From NCBI GenBank assembly GCA_000438115.1, contig FR903613.1, positions 39,828 through 103,827 on the forward strand: DNA of 64,000 nucleotides. Reading direction: 5' to 3'. The stretch is from Prevotella sp. CAG:617 (GTDB taxonomy: Bacteria; Bacteroidota; Bacteroidia; Bacteroidales; Bacteroidaceae). Shown here one piece after another: positions 9,029-19,135 of this stretch (within the stretch, counting starts at the first letter, position 1; each line of letters opens with the position of its first letter). Made by a program: the position numbers and the translations under genes. The notes beneath the pieces are model-generated. The model was not told where the DNA came from. It did not search any database and worked only from the letters and a program-made list of their open reading frames with translations.

Positions 9029-9583
9029 TTATTTTTTTATTATAAAACAAACTAACGCTATCAAGATTGACGCAAACGCCCCAAACATCATATTCATATA
9101 AAATGCAGAAAGAGCATATATAGAAACGTTCACATGACTCAATTTCTCAACACTCTCTATCAAAGTCTCCACATTCATTTCACTACCTGCAGCAAACGAC
9201 TTATTCAACAAGGCTTTCACATCTGGGCGCTCCAAGAAAGTAAGATAAGAATCAAAGAACGCCCCTTTATCAAAATACAGAAAATATATATAGACCGCCG
9301 CAGAAAGCAATATTCCCGAATAAAAATATGTCATCAGGGAATACAAATAAAGTTTACTATAAACTTGAGCCCCATCAGTTAAATAAGTTTTCCGAAACTT
9401 ACAAGTAAAAAATCCGACAAAAAAAGGAATCAACGTTGCAAGTATCACAAAAACGTGATTACAAAAAACATAATCAAAACTATGACAAAAACACACAAAG
9501 CCTATTATCGAAAAAAATCCTGCGTATAAACCACTCCGCATGGCACTAGAATTCAAGATTCGAAAAAAAGACGTTTTCATCAT
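9029..9583 (-). CDS. DUF4199 membrane protein
   Basis: About 184 aa from the tandem Met codons at 9583/9580; a longer frame opens at 9751, but the predicted promoter (TATATTTG at 9624-9631) lies inside that extension, so the internal start fits better. Four hydrophobic helices: SGLYAGFFSIIGFVCF, VFVILATLIPFFVGFF, YSLMTYFYSGILL and a final FGAFASILIALVCFII. The layout matches the DUF4199 family, often found next to a polyprenyl-phosphate glycosyltransferase in Bacteroidota. Function unknown; the neighbour suggests envelope glycan work. Confidence 0.72.
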   Translation of the reverse strand: MMKTSFFRILNSSAMRSGLYAGFFSIIGFVCFCHSFDYVFCNHVFVILATLIPFFVGFFTCKFRKTYLTDGAQVYSKLYLYSLMTYFYSGILLSAAVYIYFLYFDKGAFFDSYLTFLERPDVKALLNKSFAAGSEMNVETLIESVEKLSHVNVSIYALSAFYMNMMFGAFASILIALVCFIIKK

Positions 9584-9623
9584 ACGACGTTCAAAGCTAA
9601 AAGAAAAAAAGACATATTCCATG

Positions 9624-9654
9624 CAAATATACTGTTTTATATGCTTTAAGCAAA
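9624..9654 (-). promoter_or_regulatory. Promoter of the DUF4199-GT2-...-metH run
   Basis: TATATTTG at 9624-9631 (-7) and TTTG at 9651-9654 (-33) on the minus strand, separated by exactly 19 bp, the Bacteroidota primary sigma factor optimum. The predicted start site near 9617 gives a leader of about 34 nt to the ATG at 9583. Confidence 0.65.
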
Positions 9655-9815
9655 ATCGGGCTTCACTATTTTGCAAATTAAAAGATATCATAATATCTGC
9701 ATAACCTAGAATGGATAGTAATATTTCATCCTTTAAATAACTAAATATCACCTATTCATAAAGGCCTTCAATAAAAAGTATTGCAACAAAGAACCAAAAT
9801 AAAAGAATAATGTAG

Positions 9816-9823
9816 TATCTTTG
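9816..9823 (+). promoter_or_regulatory. -7 element for gyrA
   Basis: TATCTTTG matches TAnnTTTG, with a predicted start near 9830 and a leader of about 43 nt to gyrA. I see no TTTG 19-21 bp upstream. It diverges from the leftward promoter at 9624-9654. Confidence 0.5.
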
Positions 9824-9872
9824 CTTACACAATTAAGCATTCGGTGAATAATAAACATACAAGACAAAAGAA

Positions 9873-12365
9873 ATGATTGATAGTGACAGAATTATTAAAG
9901 TCAATATTGAAGAAGAAATGAAATCTTCATATATTGATTATTCCATGTCCGTTATAGTTGCACGTGCACTACCCGATGTAAGAGATGGCTTTAAGCCTGT
10001 ACATAGACGCATACTATATGGTATGATGGGATTACACAACACCCATGACAAACCCACAAAAAAATCAGCTCGTATTGTAGGTGAAGTCCTTGGTAAATAC
10101 CACCCGCACGGAGACAGTTCTGTCTATGGAGCACTTGTCAGAATGGCTCAAGATTGGTCCATGCGGTATACACTTGTTGACGGCCAAGGCAACTTCGGGT
10201 CTATGGATGGCGACTCAGCAGCAGCCATGCGATACACTGAAGCACGCCTCAGTCTTGTCGGCGAAGCGATGATGCAAGATCTTGACAAAGAGACTGTAGA
10301 CATGACCAAGAATTTTGATGACACTCTTGATGAGCCTACAGTAATGCCGACACGAATTCCCAATTTCCTGATTAATGGCGCAAGCGGAATTGCTGTCGGC
10401 ATGGCAACGAATGTGCCAACTCACAATCTAACCGAAGTAATTGATGGTTGCGTTGCTTACATTGAAAATCCCGACATTGATATTGAAGGTTTAATGCAAT
10501 ATATTAAAGCTCCGGACTTTCCTACTGGTGGTTATATCATGGGAATGCAAGGAGTTAAAAGCGCCTACGAAACAGGAAGAGGCCGCATAATCATGCGAGC
10601 AAAGACTGAAATTGAAAGTGATGACTTGCATGATAAAATCATTGTAACTGAAATTCCATATGGCGTTAACAAAGCAGAACTAATCAAAAGTATCGCAGAA
10701 CTTGTTAACGAGAAAAAAATAACCGGCATCAGTAACATCAATGATGAAACAGACAAAGAAGGCGTACGAATTGTTATAGATATTAAGCGCGACGAAAATG
10801 CGAACGTCGTATTAAACAAGTTATTTAAGATGACCGCTTTGCAAAGCAGTTTTTCTGTTAATTGCATTGCACTTGTACATGGCCGTCCCAAACTACTTAC
10901 ATTAAAAGACTGCATAAAATATTTCATCGAACATCGTCACGATGTTGTTATACGTCGTACCCAACATGACTTAAGAGAAGCGCAAGAACGTGCTCATATC
11001 TTGGAGGGATTAATCATTGCCAGTGATCATATAGATGAAGTTATACAAATCATAAAAGGAAGCCGCACGCCACAAAACGCCATCGAAAATTTGATGAACC
11101 GTTTTAGTTTGGACGACAAACAAGCTAAAGCCATTGTAGAAATGCGACTTAGCCAATTAACAGGACTTGTTCAAGAAAAACTTCACGCTGAATATGCAGA
11201 ACTTGAGAAAAAGATTGCATATTACGAACAAATTCTTACTGATGATGATTTGTGCATGAATCTGATAAAAGATGAACTCCTTGAGATAAAAAATAAATTT
11301 GGAGATGCAAGAAAAAGCGAAATCAAATTATCTGCAGAAGAATTCAATCCTGAAGATTTTTATCCCGATGATGAAGTCGTAATTACCATTAGTCACTTGG
11401 GATACATTAAGCGTACTCCATTAGCAGAATTCCACGCTCAGTCAAGAGGAGGAATTGGTAGTAAAGGAGGATCTACACGTGAATCCGATTTTATCGAATA
11501 CATTTATCCTGCAACAATGCATAACACCATGCTATTCTTTACAGCTAAAGGAAGATGCTATTGGATGAAAGTGTATGAAATCGCTGAAGGAACCAAGAAT
11601 TCAAAAGGTAGAGCAATTCAAAACATGCTCAACATTGATCGCGATGACTCTATCAATGCATGCCTGCATATTAAGAAGCTTAATGATCCCGAATTCTGTA
11701 ATTCGCACTATGTAATTTTCTGCACGAAAAAAGGAGTTATAAAAAAGACTTGTCTCAGTGAATACTCACGTCCCCGTGTTAATGGTGTTAATGCCATAAC
11801 AATACGCGAAGATGATAAAGTTATAAGCGTATGTTTATCAAATGGAAGTGATGAAATTATTATTGCGAATAAAAATGGAAGAGCTATTCGTTTCAACGAA
11901 GATGCGGTAAGAACAATGGGCAGAACTGCAACTGGCGTTAGAGGTATGCTACTTGACGATGAAGAAGACGAATCTATTGGCATGATATGCGTACACAACA
12001 TAAATGAAGAATCTGTCATGGTTGTTAGCGAACAAGGTTTTGGTAAACGCAGCAAGATTGAAGATTATAGAAAAACCAATCGAGGAGGTAAGGGCGTAAA
12101 AACCATGAGCATAACAGAAAAGACAGGAAAATTAGTTGCAATCAAATCTGTCACAGATGAAAATGATCTAATGATTATCAATAAAAGTGGCATAACCATT
12201 AGACTAAGAGTTGCGGATGTACGTGTCATGGGAAGAGCAACCCAAGGCGTAAAATTAATCAATTTAGAAAAGAGGAATGACTCTATAAGCAGTGTATGTG
12301 AAGTACTTACTGATAAAGAGGATCAGGATCCTATTTCGACAGAACATCTTAATGAATCAATATAA
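9873..12365 (+). CDS. gyrA: DNA gyrase subunit A
   Basis: 830 aa. It breaks and rejoins DNA within the A2B2 gyrase that introduces negative supercoils. Breakage-reunion domain about 1-490, with the catalytic Tyr121 in AAMRYTEAR; the C-terminal wrapping domain has six GyrA blades, with the GyrA box seen as [11 protein letters not shown]. In the quinolone region the sequence is [10 protein letters not shown]: Ser82 matches the wild-type Ser83 of E. coli and Gly86 replaces Asp87. The acidic tail ends EHLNESI. gyrB is not in this window. Two TPR genes follow, the first 21 bp downstream. Confidence 0.98.
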   Translation: MIDSDRIIKVNIEEEMKSSYIDYSMSVIVARALPDVRDGFKPVHRRILYGMMGLHNTHDKPTKKSARIVGEVLGKYHPHGDSSVYGALVRMAQDWSMRYTLVDGQGNFGSMDGDSAAAMRYTEARLSLVGEAMMQDLDKETVDMTKNFDDTLDEPTVMPTRIPNFLINGASGIAVGMATNVPTHNLTEVIDGCVAYIENPDIDIEGLMQYIKAPDFPTGGYIMGMQGVKSAYETGRGRIIMRAKTEIESDDLHDKIIVTEIPYGVNKAELIKSIAELVNEKKITGISNINDETDKEGVRIVIDIKRDENANVVLNKLFKMTALQSSFSVNCIALVHGRPKLLTLKDCIKYFIEHRHDVVIRRTQHDLREAQERAHILEGLIIASDHIDEVIQIIKGSRTPQNAIENLMNRFSLDDKQAKAIVEMRLSQLTGLVQEKLHAEYAELEKKIAYYEQILTDDDLCMNLIKDELLEIKNKFGDARKSEIKLSAEEFNPEDFYPDDEVVITISHLGYIKRTPLAEFHAQSRGGIGSKGGSTRESDFIEYIYPATMHNTMLFFTAKGRCYWMKVYEIAEGTKNSKGRAIQNMLNIDRDDSINACLHIKKLNDPEFCNSHYVIFCTKKGVIKKTCLSEYSRPRVNGVNAITIREDDKVISVCLSNGSDEIIIANKNGRAIRFNEDAVRTMGRTATGVRGMLLDDEEDESIGMICVHNINEESVMVVSEQGFGKRSKIEDYRKTNRGGKGVKTMSITEKTGKLVAIKSVTDENDLMIINKSGITIRLRVADVRVMGRATQGVKLINLEKRNDSISSVCEVLTDKEDQDPISTEHLNESI

Positions 12366-12386
12366 TCACTCTGAAAATAAGAAATT

Positions 12387-13640
12387 ATGAAAAATCGAAT
12401 TTACACATTAATGGCCCTTGCTGTGGCCGTAACATGCGCTTATGGTCAGAATATGGCCATATACAAAGCACAAGCTAAAATTGACGAAAACAAGTTGAAA
12501 GAAGCTGAAGAAATAATTACTCCAGCATTAACCAACCCTAAAACGACAAAATTAGCGGAAATGTACAACCTTGCAGGAAGTATTCAAATCCGCTTTTTGC
12601 AACCGGAATTGATCAAAGCGGCTCAACAACAACCGTGCGATACTGCATTATTCGTTTCGTCCCTAGAAAAGGCTGTACAATATTACACAAAGAGTAACGA
12701 ATACGATATGCAACCAGACAAAAAAGGTAATGTTAAGCCAAAATTCCATGAAGACAACCATAAACGTCTCATGGCTATGTTACCATATTACAACTATGCA
12801 GGTATTATGCTCTACAACAATGGAAAAAAAGATGAAGCTGCAGACATGTTCCAAAAGTTTATCAGCATGTATCAGAATCCCGTATTCAGCAAAACAGAAC
12901 AGGATTCAATTTATAAAGCTAATAAAAAAGAATATGATCAAGCTTCATATAATATAGCCAGCCTTGCTTATAGCTCAAAAGACTGGGACAAACTGCTGTC
13001 GGTTGTAGATGAAGCATTAAAGAGTGACAACAACCTGAATGACTTGTACATCATGAAATCTCAGGCTTGCTTGGCAAAAGGTGACACAGCTAAATGGGTA
13101 TCTACAATGGAAGAAGCTGTTGAAAGAGTAGAAAACTCTACCAGTTTCGCCCAAAACCTATTATACTACTACATACAAAAGAATGATGCACAAGATGCAT
13201 TAAGCCAAGCGAATTCAATGATTGAAAAAAATCCAAACTCAAAAAATGGATATTATATGAAAGGTTGTGTGTTGCTGAACCTGCAAAAAAACTTCCCGGC
13301 ATCCCGTGAATGTTTTGAAAAAGCAATTGCACTAGATGACCAGTTTGTTGAATCATACATCAATATTGGCGTAAGCTACATTAACGAAGTTATTTCACGT
13401 CGAAATAAAGGTGAATATTGCACAGACCGAACAAAAGTAAAACAGTACAATGCTGACATTGAAAAGATGAAGGTATTCTACAAGAAAGCTTTACCATATT
13501 TCGAAAAAGCCAGAGAGTTAAAGCCCGATGACATTAAACTTTGGGCAGCCAACCTGCAGAATGTATATTCAAATTTAGGAATGAAGGATAAGGCAAATGA
13601 AATGGACCAACTTCTTCAACAAGTAGCTAATCAAAAATAA
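12387..13640 (+). CDS. Exported tetratricopeptide repeat protein
   Basis: 417 aa with a signal peptide (about 1-20, ending CAYG-Q). Helical TPR units are visible: KLKEAEEIITPALTNPK, KKDEAADMFQKFISMY, DWDKLLSVVDEALKSD, AKWVSTMEEAVERVEN, PASRECFEKAIALDDQ and a final ALPYFEKARELKPDD. The protein is probably periplasmic and protein-binding. It starts 21 bp after gyrA and may share its transcript. The C-terminal third resembles the next gene's product, so the two look like an old tandem duplication. No enzymatic domain is seen. Confidence 0.8.
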   Translation: MKNRIYTLMALAVAVTCAYGQNMAIYKAQAKIDENKLKEAEEIITPALTNPKTTKLAEMYNLAGSIQIRFLQPELIKAAQQQPCDTALFVSSLEKAVQYYTKSNEYDMQPDKKGNVKPKFHEDNHKRLMAMLPYYNYAGIMLYNNGKKDEAADMFQKFISMYQNPVFSKTEQDSIYKANKKEYDQASYNIASLAYSSKDWDKLLSVVDEALKSDNNLNDLYIMKSQACLAKGDTAKWVSTMEEAVERVENSTSFAQNLLYYYIQKNDAQDALSQANSMIEKNPNSKNGYYMKGCVLLNLQKNFPASRECFEKAIALDDQFVESYINIGVSYINEVISRRNKGEYCTDRTKVKQYNADIEKMKVFYKKALPYFEKARELKPDDIKLWAANLQNVYSNLGMKDKANEMDQLLQQVANQK

Positions 13641-13658
13641 CACATAATAAGCAATAAA

Positions 13659-13697
13659 CAAATCAGTATTTTCCAGAAATTGGGAAATACTGATTTG
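13659..13697 (+). terminator. Long hairpin between the two TPR genes
   Basis: CAAATCAGTATTTTCC pairs with GGGAAATACTGATTTG around a 7-base loop (two imperfect positions), followed by a short T-rich TTTG. It could be a weak terminator or an attenuating and RNA-stabilising hairpin for the gyrA-TPR transcript. Confidence 0.5.
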
Positions 13698-13729
13698 TTT
13701 GCAATATACCTAGTATAGTATTAGAAAAG

Positions 13730-14968
13730 ATGAAGAGAATCCTACAATACGTTTTGTTTTTACCGACACTTATTTTAATAGCATTGTCGACTAACCTACA
13801 TGCTTCTACACAAAAAAAGCGAAACGACCCCCTGAAAGAAATTGAAAAGTGTATCAAGAACAATCAGGCCAATGATGCCCTTGCAAAAATTACGGATGCG
13901 GAGAATCATGCAGACTCTCTTCAGATAAAGTTGCACGAACTCTATTGGTTAGGGATAGAGGCAGCAGAAATTACAAACAAAGCTGAAAATGAAAAAGCTT
14001 ATTTGAAACAAGCTTACGACACGACGAGTTTCTTTAACAGCGTAAAAACTATTTTTGATTATGGCAGCAAATGCAAACAATCTTTGTACAATATTTCAAA
14101 TACAAAAGAAAAGAATAAATGGCAACAAAAAATTGAGCAGAAATTAGCAAAATACTATATAAACATTGGCATAGGAGCCAAATATTTTTACCGAAAAAAA
14201 CAATACCAAGATGCCATTTATTATATCAATTACTACCTCAATGCTGCTAACAACGGACTAATTGAAGATGTACCACAAGAATGTTTATCAGAATATCCCT
14301 ACTTTGCTTTTTTAGGAATGCAATGTAATTACCTGATTAAACAGTATAATAACGTTTTCACATATAAAGAACGAGCTGCAAAAGATACGTTACATGCAGA
14401 TATTATTAATGAAATACTTGCACGTTCGTCAAAAGCGATTAATGATACAACCCAATATTATCGCTATTTAATGCAAGGCCTTCGACTCTACCCTTCTAAC
14501 AAATATTACTACAATAATATATCTAAAGATCTGATAAGCCAAAATCGAGCAGCAGAGCTCAACGCCATGTCAGATTCGCTTTTGCGCATACGTCCACAAA
14601 ATAAACATTATCTTTATGGAAAAAGTTTAGCTCTGATTGACTTAAAAAAATACGAAGAAGCCATTGATTGTGCCAAACAAATAATTAGTATTGATACGAC
14701 TGCTACAGAATCACTTTTCCATATCGGATTTTGCTACTATAAATTAGCTGAAGAAATTAAACGACCTTCAAATCTGCACTCCGCCAATCAATCAAAATCG
14801 GTTCAAAGCATAAAAAACTATTATAGAGAGTCTTTACCTTACCTTGAAATGTACCGTAAAAGCCAGCCTAATGCTACACAAAAATGGGCTCCTTTATTAT
14901 ACCAAATATACCTGCAGTTAAACATGGGAAAACAATTTGAAGAAATAAGTAAAATAATGACACCCTAA
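13730..14968 (+). CDS. Exported TPR protein, divergent paralogue of the preceding gene
   Basis: 412 aa with a signal peptide (about 1-25, MKRILQYVLFLPTLILIALS then NLHA). TPR-like units include NDALAKITDAENHAD, KKYEEAIDCAKQIIS and YRESLPYLEMYRKSQPN. The last unit aligns with ALPYFEKARELKPDD of the upstream protein, and both share the KxWAPLL/KLWAANL ending followed by a short helix. It is Lys-, Asn- and Tyr-rich and more AT-biased than its neighbour, suggesting relaxed constraint. Probably periplasmic; function unknown. Confidence 0.75.
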   Translation: MKRILQYVLFLPTLILIALSTNLHASTQKKRNDPLKEIEKCIKNNQANDALAKITDAENHADSLQIKLHELYWLGIEAAEITNKAENEKAYLKQAYDTTSFFNSVKTIFDYGSKCKQSLYNISNTKEKNKWQQKIEQKLAKYYINIGIGAKYFYRKKQYQDAIYYINYYLNAANNGLIEDVPQECLSEYPYFAFLGMQCNYLIKQYNNVFTYKERAAKDTLHADIINEILARSSKAINDTTQYYRYLMQGLRLYPSNKYYYNNISKDLISQNRAAELNAMSDSLLRIRPQNKHYLYGKSLALIDLKKYEEAIDCAKQIISIDTTATESLFHIGFCYYKLAEEIKRPSNLHSANQSKSVQSIKNYYRESLPYLEMYRKSQPNATQKWAPLLYQIYLQLNMGKQFEEISKIMTP

Positions 14969-14983
14969 AATACATTATAATAC

Positions 14984-15045
14984 GGGCAGTCAATGGAAAA
15001 ATAACCTAATACCAAATCCATTTATCTGCCCTACTTATTGTTTTT
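14984..15045 (+). terminator. Nested hairpin terminator after the TPR genes
   Basis: GGGCAG (14984-14989) pairs with CTGCCC (15026-15031), and inside it AATGGA pairs with TCCATT. A T-rich stretch ending in TTTTT (15041-15045) follows after about 10 bases. It faces the leftward rnpB terminator directly downstream. Confidence 0.45.
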
Positions 15046-15048
15046 ACA

Positions 15049-15096
15049 ATAAAAAGGTAACCCATAAAAGAATCTTTCTACTCTTATTGGGTTACC
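15049..15096 (-). terminator. Intrinsic terminator of rnpB
   Basis: On the minus strand GGTAACCC (15089-15096) pairs with GGGTTACC (15056-15063) around a loop of about 25 bases, followed directly by TTTTTATTG. It lies just beyond the P1 helix of RNase P RNA. Confidence 0.7.
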
Positions 15097-15104
15097 ATAT
15101 AAAT

Positions 15105-15471
15105 GCAGACAAACGATAAGCCGGGTTCTGTAAACCATGACGGTCATTCGTCATTTATCTAGATTTATTGTCACCAATAAACTCTATCGTTCTACCCTCT
15201 GATGTATCTCCCTTTTGAGAAGAACTTGAACGGGCCGCTCTCAGACACCAGTATACATGAACTTTCAACACTTGACTTGCACAGCTTATATGTCACCATA
15301 TAACTGGTGGGCTCTTACCCCACCTTCTCACCCTTACCACAAAATGGCGGTTATTTTCTTCTGCAATTATTCACCTTCACAGATGACTTCCCATTAAGAA
15401 GCAAGTTGCCCTATGTTGCCCGGACTTTCCTCTTGCATCAAAATAATGCAAGCGACGAATTATCCATCTGC
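15105..15471 (-). ncRNA. rnpB: RNase P RNA (bacterial type A)
   Basis: About 367 nt; the catalytic RNA that removes 5' leaders from pre-tRNAs. The conserved 5' core GAGGAAAGTCCGGGC (minus strand, about 15423-15437) is followed by CAACATAGGGCAACTTGC, and the conserved 3' core ACAGAAcCCGGCTTAT is at about 15113-15129. The ends are set by the P1 helix: GCAGA at 15467-15471 pairs with TCTGC at 15105-15109, extended by G-U pairs. A -7 box TACCTTTG lies just upstream, and an intrinsic terminator follows. Confidence 0.93.
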
Positions 15472-15481
15472 TAATTAACAA

Positions 15482-15489
15482 CAAAGGTA
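15482..15489 (-). promoter_or_regulatory. -7 element for rnpB
   Basis: TACCTTTG on the minus strand matches TAnnTTTG and lies 10 bp upstream of the P1 helix start, which is where a -7 box should be. A TTTG at 15504-15507 is only 14 bp further upstream, so the -33 element is uncertain. Confidence 0.55.
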
Positions 15490-15499
15490 CGAACAAAAA

Positions 15500-15807
15500 G
15501 TGACAAATAAAAATACTATTCCTGATTTCTTTTCTCGTAACTTATTTCGGACTATATTCCTCATCTCCAATTATCAAATTCAATTAAATCATTACAACGC
15601 CAAAACTTGTTTCCGTTTCTGACCTATATTTCATATTCGTCCGTGTTATCACGCCCATAAACTTATAAAACAATGATTAACCTAACAGATCAACTGCAAT
15701 CTTTCTATTCTTACCTATTCAGCAAATAAGCCTTCGAAGTAACAGATATAAAAAACATACTTTCGAGAAAAACGAGCGAAAATTTTTTTAGGCACCTGAT
15801 TCCCACA
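15500..15807. other. Non-coding stretch between rnpB and relA
   Basis: About 300 AT-rich bases upstream of the rnpB promoter with no ORF of credible composition and no tRNA-like cloverleaf that I could see. It may hold upstream rnpB regulation or be a decayed gene. Confidence 0.4.
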
Positions 15808-15843
15808 CAAAAAAAGTGCCGAGTAATAAAAAAAACTCAGCAC
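15808..15843 (-). terminator. Intrinsic terminator downstream of relA
   Basis: On the minus strand GTGCTGAGT (15835-15843) pairs with ACTCGGCAC (15816-15824), with one A-C mismatch, and is followed by seven T. It lies about 130 bp past the relA stop and would end the brkB-badF-relA transcript. Confidence 0.6.
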
Positions 15844-15974
15844 CTAAAAAATACAAGAAGCAATCTTAAGAAAATCCAGATCTTTTTTCTGAATATGCGA
15901 CACAAATTCATCTCAGGCTCTATATCGCTTATTTAAAGATACATATCTGAACGTCATGTCTTACCACAGATTTT

Positions 15975-18242
15975 TTAAGTTCGCGCAACAGATTTAACGC
16001 CTTTAATGGCCAAAATTTTCCGAATCAGCGTTTCTACCCTATCTGTACTTCCCGCCATTAAGGTCAGGATACCCGAAAACAAGCCATCATTTGCATCAAT
16101 ACTGATTGACCGCAACGTAATTTGGGGTTCTTTTCCTAACACTGAAGTAATGTTATTAACAACCCCGACATCGTCGGTACCAACAATCCGTAATGTAATG
16201 GCGTATAATCCTCCAGACTTCCCTGCCCACCTGGCCTTAATTACCCGATAACCGAATCGTTCTTTCAGTGCTGTGGCATTAGGACAGGTTTCACGATGGA
16301 TTTTAATTCCCCCACCAATAGTTACAAAACCAAAAATAGGATCTCCATATACCGGATGGCAGCACTTGGCTAATTGATAATCCAAGCCCTTCAAATTTCC
16401 TTGATCCACTACCAACTCCTCAGATGTTACAGACTTTTGAGGCAAATCATTAATGACAGTCGTTCCTGAAGGAAGCGCATTTTCAACTACTCCATCCTGC
16501 AAATGATAAGTATCAGCACTTGGCGCAGAGGCTCTGGCCAACTGATTATTCTCACGACGACAAATTTCTAAATATTCCTCTGCCAACTCCGCACCATCAA
16601 ATTGCCCATCAGTAATAGCTTTATAAAATTCGTGTGCTTCCTTATACCCCATCTTTCGCATCAAAAGACTTACGCACCCTTCATTCCACACAAGTTTACG
16701 ATTCTTAAACTTGCGTTCCAACCATTCACGAGCAATACTGGCCTCACGTGACAAATGCGCGCCCAAAGCCTGGCGGATTCTAGACTTTGCTCTTGCCGTT
16801 ACGACAATATTTAACCACCCTTGCCCAGGACGTTGATTCTTGGATGTAAGCACTTCTACCGTATCGCCGCTACGTAACGGTTCGCGGATGGATACTCCTT
16901 TACCATTTATGCGTCCTCCTACACACTGACACCCAACTACTGAATGAATATGAAATGCAAAGTCCAACACTGTAGCTCCCTTTGGAAATTTAAGAAGATC
17001 ACCTTTAGGAGTGAACACATAAACTTCATCTTCACGCAATTCACTTCTAAACTGGTCCATAAGCTGCATGTCATCCCCGGATTCCAGTGCACCGCGAATT
17101 CTGGCCAGCCAAGCCTCGATGCCACCTTCTTCGCTTTTTACGCCCTTATAACGCCAATGAGCTGCCAAACCATGCTCAGCAATTTCATCCATACGTTCTG
17201 TACGGATTTGTACTTCAACCCACTTTTCTTGTGGCCCCAAGACCGTTATGTGCAGACTTTCGTACCCGTTGCTTTTAGGAATACTCAACCAATCACGTAA
17301 TCTCTTTGGATTAGGAAGATACTTGTCCGTAATCAAGCTATAAGCCTGCCAACATTGCTGTTTTTCCTTTGCAGGAGGCGAATCCAAAATAATTCTAATC
17401 GCAAACAAATCATAAACACCCTCAAAAGGACATTTTTGTTTTTTCATCTTCTGCCAAATGGAATGTATACTCTTTGTTCGCCCTTTGATATGAAATTTTA
17501 AGCCCGCATCTTCCAGCATATTCCGAATTGGCGCAATAAATTGGCGAATATAAGCATCCCTAGCCTCCTTTGTTGCATTCAGTTTTTCCTTAATATGATA
17601 ATAAGCCTCGGTTTCCAAATATTTCAAAGAAAGGTCTTCCAGTTCGCTTTTTAACTTATACAGCCCCAATTTATGAGCTAGCGGAGCATACAAATAAGCA
17701 GCTTCTGCAGAAACGCCTTCTCGAGCTTCATTATCCTTGCAATCCTTTATGCTTCTCATCACATATACACGATTGGCAATCATCAATAGGATCACCCGCA
17801 TATCCTCTGCAAACGATATCAGTAAATTCCGAAAATTATCAGACTTTACGCTAGCATGCTTAGTATATAATAATCGTAACCTCCATAATCCATGCATAAC
17901 CCGAACCACATCATCTCCAAAGACTGTACGAATATCCTGCAAATCATCCTCACATTGCAAGCAAGGCAACAACATCTCTGCTATCAATGCCGCTCCCTTT
18001 AAACCAATTTCTTCTTCTGCAATTTCATTCGTATGGATAGACTTCAATATCGGATGTAATCCAAACACATCACGGTCAAAAGCTGCTACATCAGATTTAC
18101 TCAACAAGTAACTCCGCACACGACGTATGGTATGACATACATCGGAAGCCTTATCATCGCGCTCTTTCTCTATTAAATGACGATAATAGGCCAATAACTC
18201 TTTTTTCTCAGAATTAGTAAAATTACTATTAAATGACATCAC
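15975..18242 (-). CDS. relA: RelA-type (p)ppGpp synthetase with degenerate hydrolase domain
   Basis: 755 aa in the long RSH layout: pseudo-HD (about 40-200), synthetase (about 245-365), TGS (about 405-465, EVYVFTPKGDLLKFP), and C-terminal helical and ACT regions (ACT about 680-755). The synthetase is intact: GRTKSIHSIWQKM, YDLFAIR with Asp278, SNGYESLH, and VEVQIRT with Glu343. The hydrolase site is not: the HD pair expected in LHDVVED is IAE at 87-89, and the Asp of LADRLHN is Asn157. This is the pattern of synthesis-only RelA proteins. A separate hydrolase must exist elsewhere. It starts 17 bp after the BadF-type gene; ATG at 18242 or 18239 is equally plausible. Confidence 0.9.
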   Translation of the reverse strand: MMSFNSNFTNSEKKELLAYYRHLIEKERDDKASDVCHTIRRVRSYLLSKSDVAAFDRDVFGLHPILKSIHTNEIAEEEIGLKGAALIAEMLLPCLQCEDDLQDIRTVFGDDVVRVMHGLWRLRLLYTKHASVKSDNFRNLLISFAEDMRVILLMIANRVYVMRSIKDCKDNEAREGVSAEAAYLYAPLAHKLGLYKLKSELEDLSLKYLETEAYYHIKEKLNATKEARDAYIRQFIAPIRNMLEDAGLKFHIKGRTKSIHSIWQKMKKQKCPFEGVYDLFAIRIILDSPPAKEKQQCWQAYSLITDKYLPNPKRLRDWLSIPKSNGYESLHITVLGPQEKWVEVQIRTERMDEIAEHGLAAHWRYKGVKSEEGGIEAWLARIRGALESGDDMQLMDQFRSELREDEVYVFTPKGDLLKFPKGATVLDFAFHIHSVVGCQCVGGRINGKGVSIREPLRSGDTVEVLTSKNQRPGQGWLNIVVTARAKSRIRQALGAHLSREASIAREWLERKFKNRKLVWNEGCVSLLMRKMGYKEAHEFYKAITDGQFDGAELAEEYLEICRRENNQLARASAPSADTYHLQDGVVENALPSGTTVINDLPQKSVTSEELVVDQGNLKGLDYQLAKCCHPVYGDPIFGFVTIGGGIKIHRETCPNATALKERFGYRVIKARWAGKSGGLYAITLRIVGTDDVGVVNNITSVLGKEPQITLRSISIDANDGLFSGILTLMAGSTDRVETLIRKILAIKGVKSVART

Positions 18243-18259
18243 TCTACACCTCCTTAAAT

Positions 18260-19120
18260 TTACAATAAAGCCCTGGTATTATGATACTCTACTAATCCAT
18301 CCATCGGATCACGTAATATCTTCCCGACCTTTATACCATGCTTGCTTAATACAAACGTTACCTCTTCCGAAAACATATAAGCAACGCCTCCCACAAAACT
18401 TACAGAGGAATCCAATTGACCATAGCGTAAAACATTACGGCTCACAAAACGTTCAAATTCATTTAAAAGCAAAAAACGAATATCCGGATGTTCTCTATGT
18501 CTACTCAAGAATGGAGTTAAAGATGCCAAAAAACGATTGGCCTCAGGCTTACGATAAACATTCTCCAAAACTTGGTCCATGTCAAGATTCATCTCTGTGT
18601 AAAAAGCATGACAAAGAGGTTCAGGCAACATTCCTTTTAAAACATCTGAAACTAATAATTTACCTAATACAGCTCCACTGCCTTCATCTCCTAAAATATA
18701 TCCTAAGGAAGGGACCTGCTGCACGATTTTCTTTCCATCATACAAACAACTCCCCTCGCCAGTACCTAAGATACATACTAAACCACTTTTCGAACCACAT
18801 AATGCCCTTGCTGCACCTAACAAATCAGACTCTACCTCTATATGCTGAACATTCTGAAAAATAGTGCGTAATACGGTTTTCATGCGCAGACCGGCTTCAC
18901 CCCGACAACCTGCCCCATAAAAAAAAATACTACCCACGCACTCTCCATCTTCAGAAGAAAAAGAATCTCGTATGATTTCTTGTAAGCGCTCCTGTGACAT
19001 ATGATATGGATTCATACCTTGACCTACAATTGTTTTACCCAAGCTACCATCAACATGCATAAACTGCCACTTAGTCTTAGTTGAGCCACAATCTACTATT
19101 AGCATATCATTATATTTCAT
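18260..19120 (-). CDS. BadF/BadG-type ATPase, N-acetylglucosamine kinase-like
   Basis: 286 aa, ASKHA fold. The phosphate-1 motif DCGSTKTKW is at 10-18. GTGEGSCLY (phosphate-2), LGYILGDEGSGAVLGK and VGGVAYMF (adenosine motif) follow, as in the N-acetylglucosamine kinase/BadF group. A role in phosphorylating GlcNAc or a cell-wall-derived amino sugar is the usual proposal, but the substrate is not readable here. It sits 15 bp after the BrkB-like gene and 17 bp before relA. Confidence 0.8.
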   Translation of the reverse strand: MKYNDMLIVDCGSTKTKWQFMHVDGSLGKTIVGQGMNPYHMSQERLQEIIRDSFSSEDGECVGSIFFYGAGCRGEAGLRMKTVLRTIFQNVQHIEVESDLLGAARALCGSKSGLVCILGTGEGSCLYDGKKIVQQVPSLGYILGDEGSGAVLGKLLVSDVLKGMLPEPLCHAFYTEMNLDMDQVLENVYRKPEANRFLASLTPFLSRHREHPDIRFLLLNEFERFVSRNVLRYGQLDSSVSFVGGVAYMFSEEVTFVLSKHGIKVGKILRDPMDGLVEYHNTRALL

Positions 19121-19135
19121 AAATTATCATTACTT

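Noticed and set aside
9584..9751. N-terminal extension of the DUF4199 gene
   Set aside because: It lies upstream of or across a well-spaced promoter (9624-9654) and does not resemble the family; the tandem ATG at 9583/9580 is preferred.
15500..15807. Possible tRNA or small RNA genes near rnpB
   Set aside because: No cloverleaf, T-loop GTTCGA-type motif or conserved RNA core was found; only AT-rich sequence.
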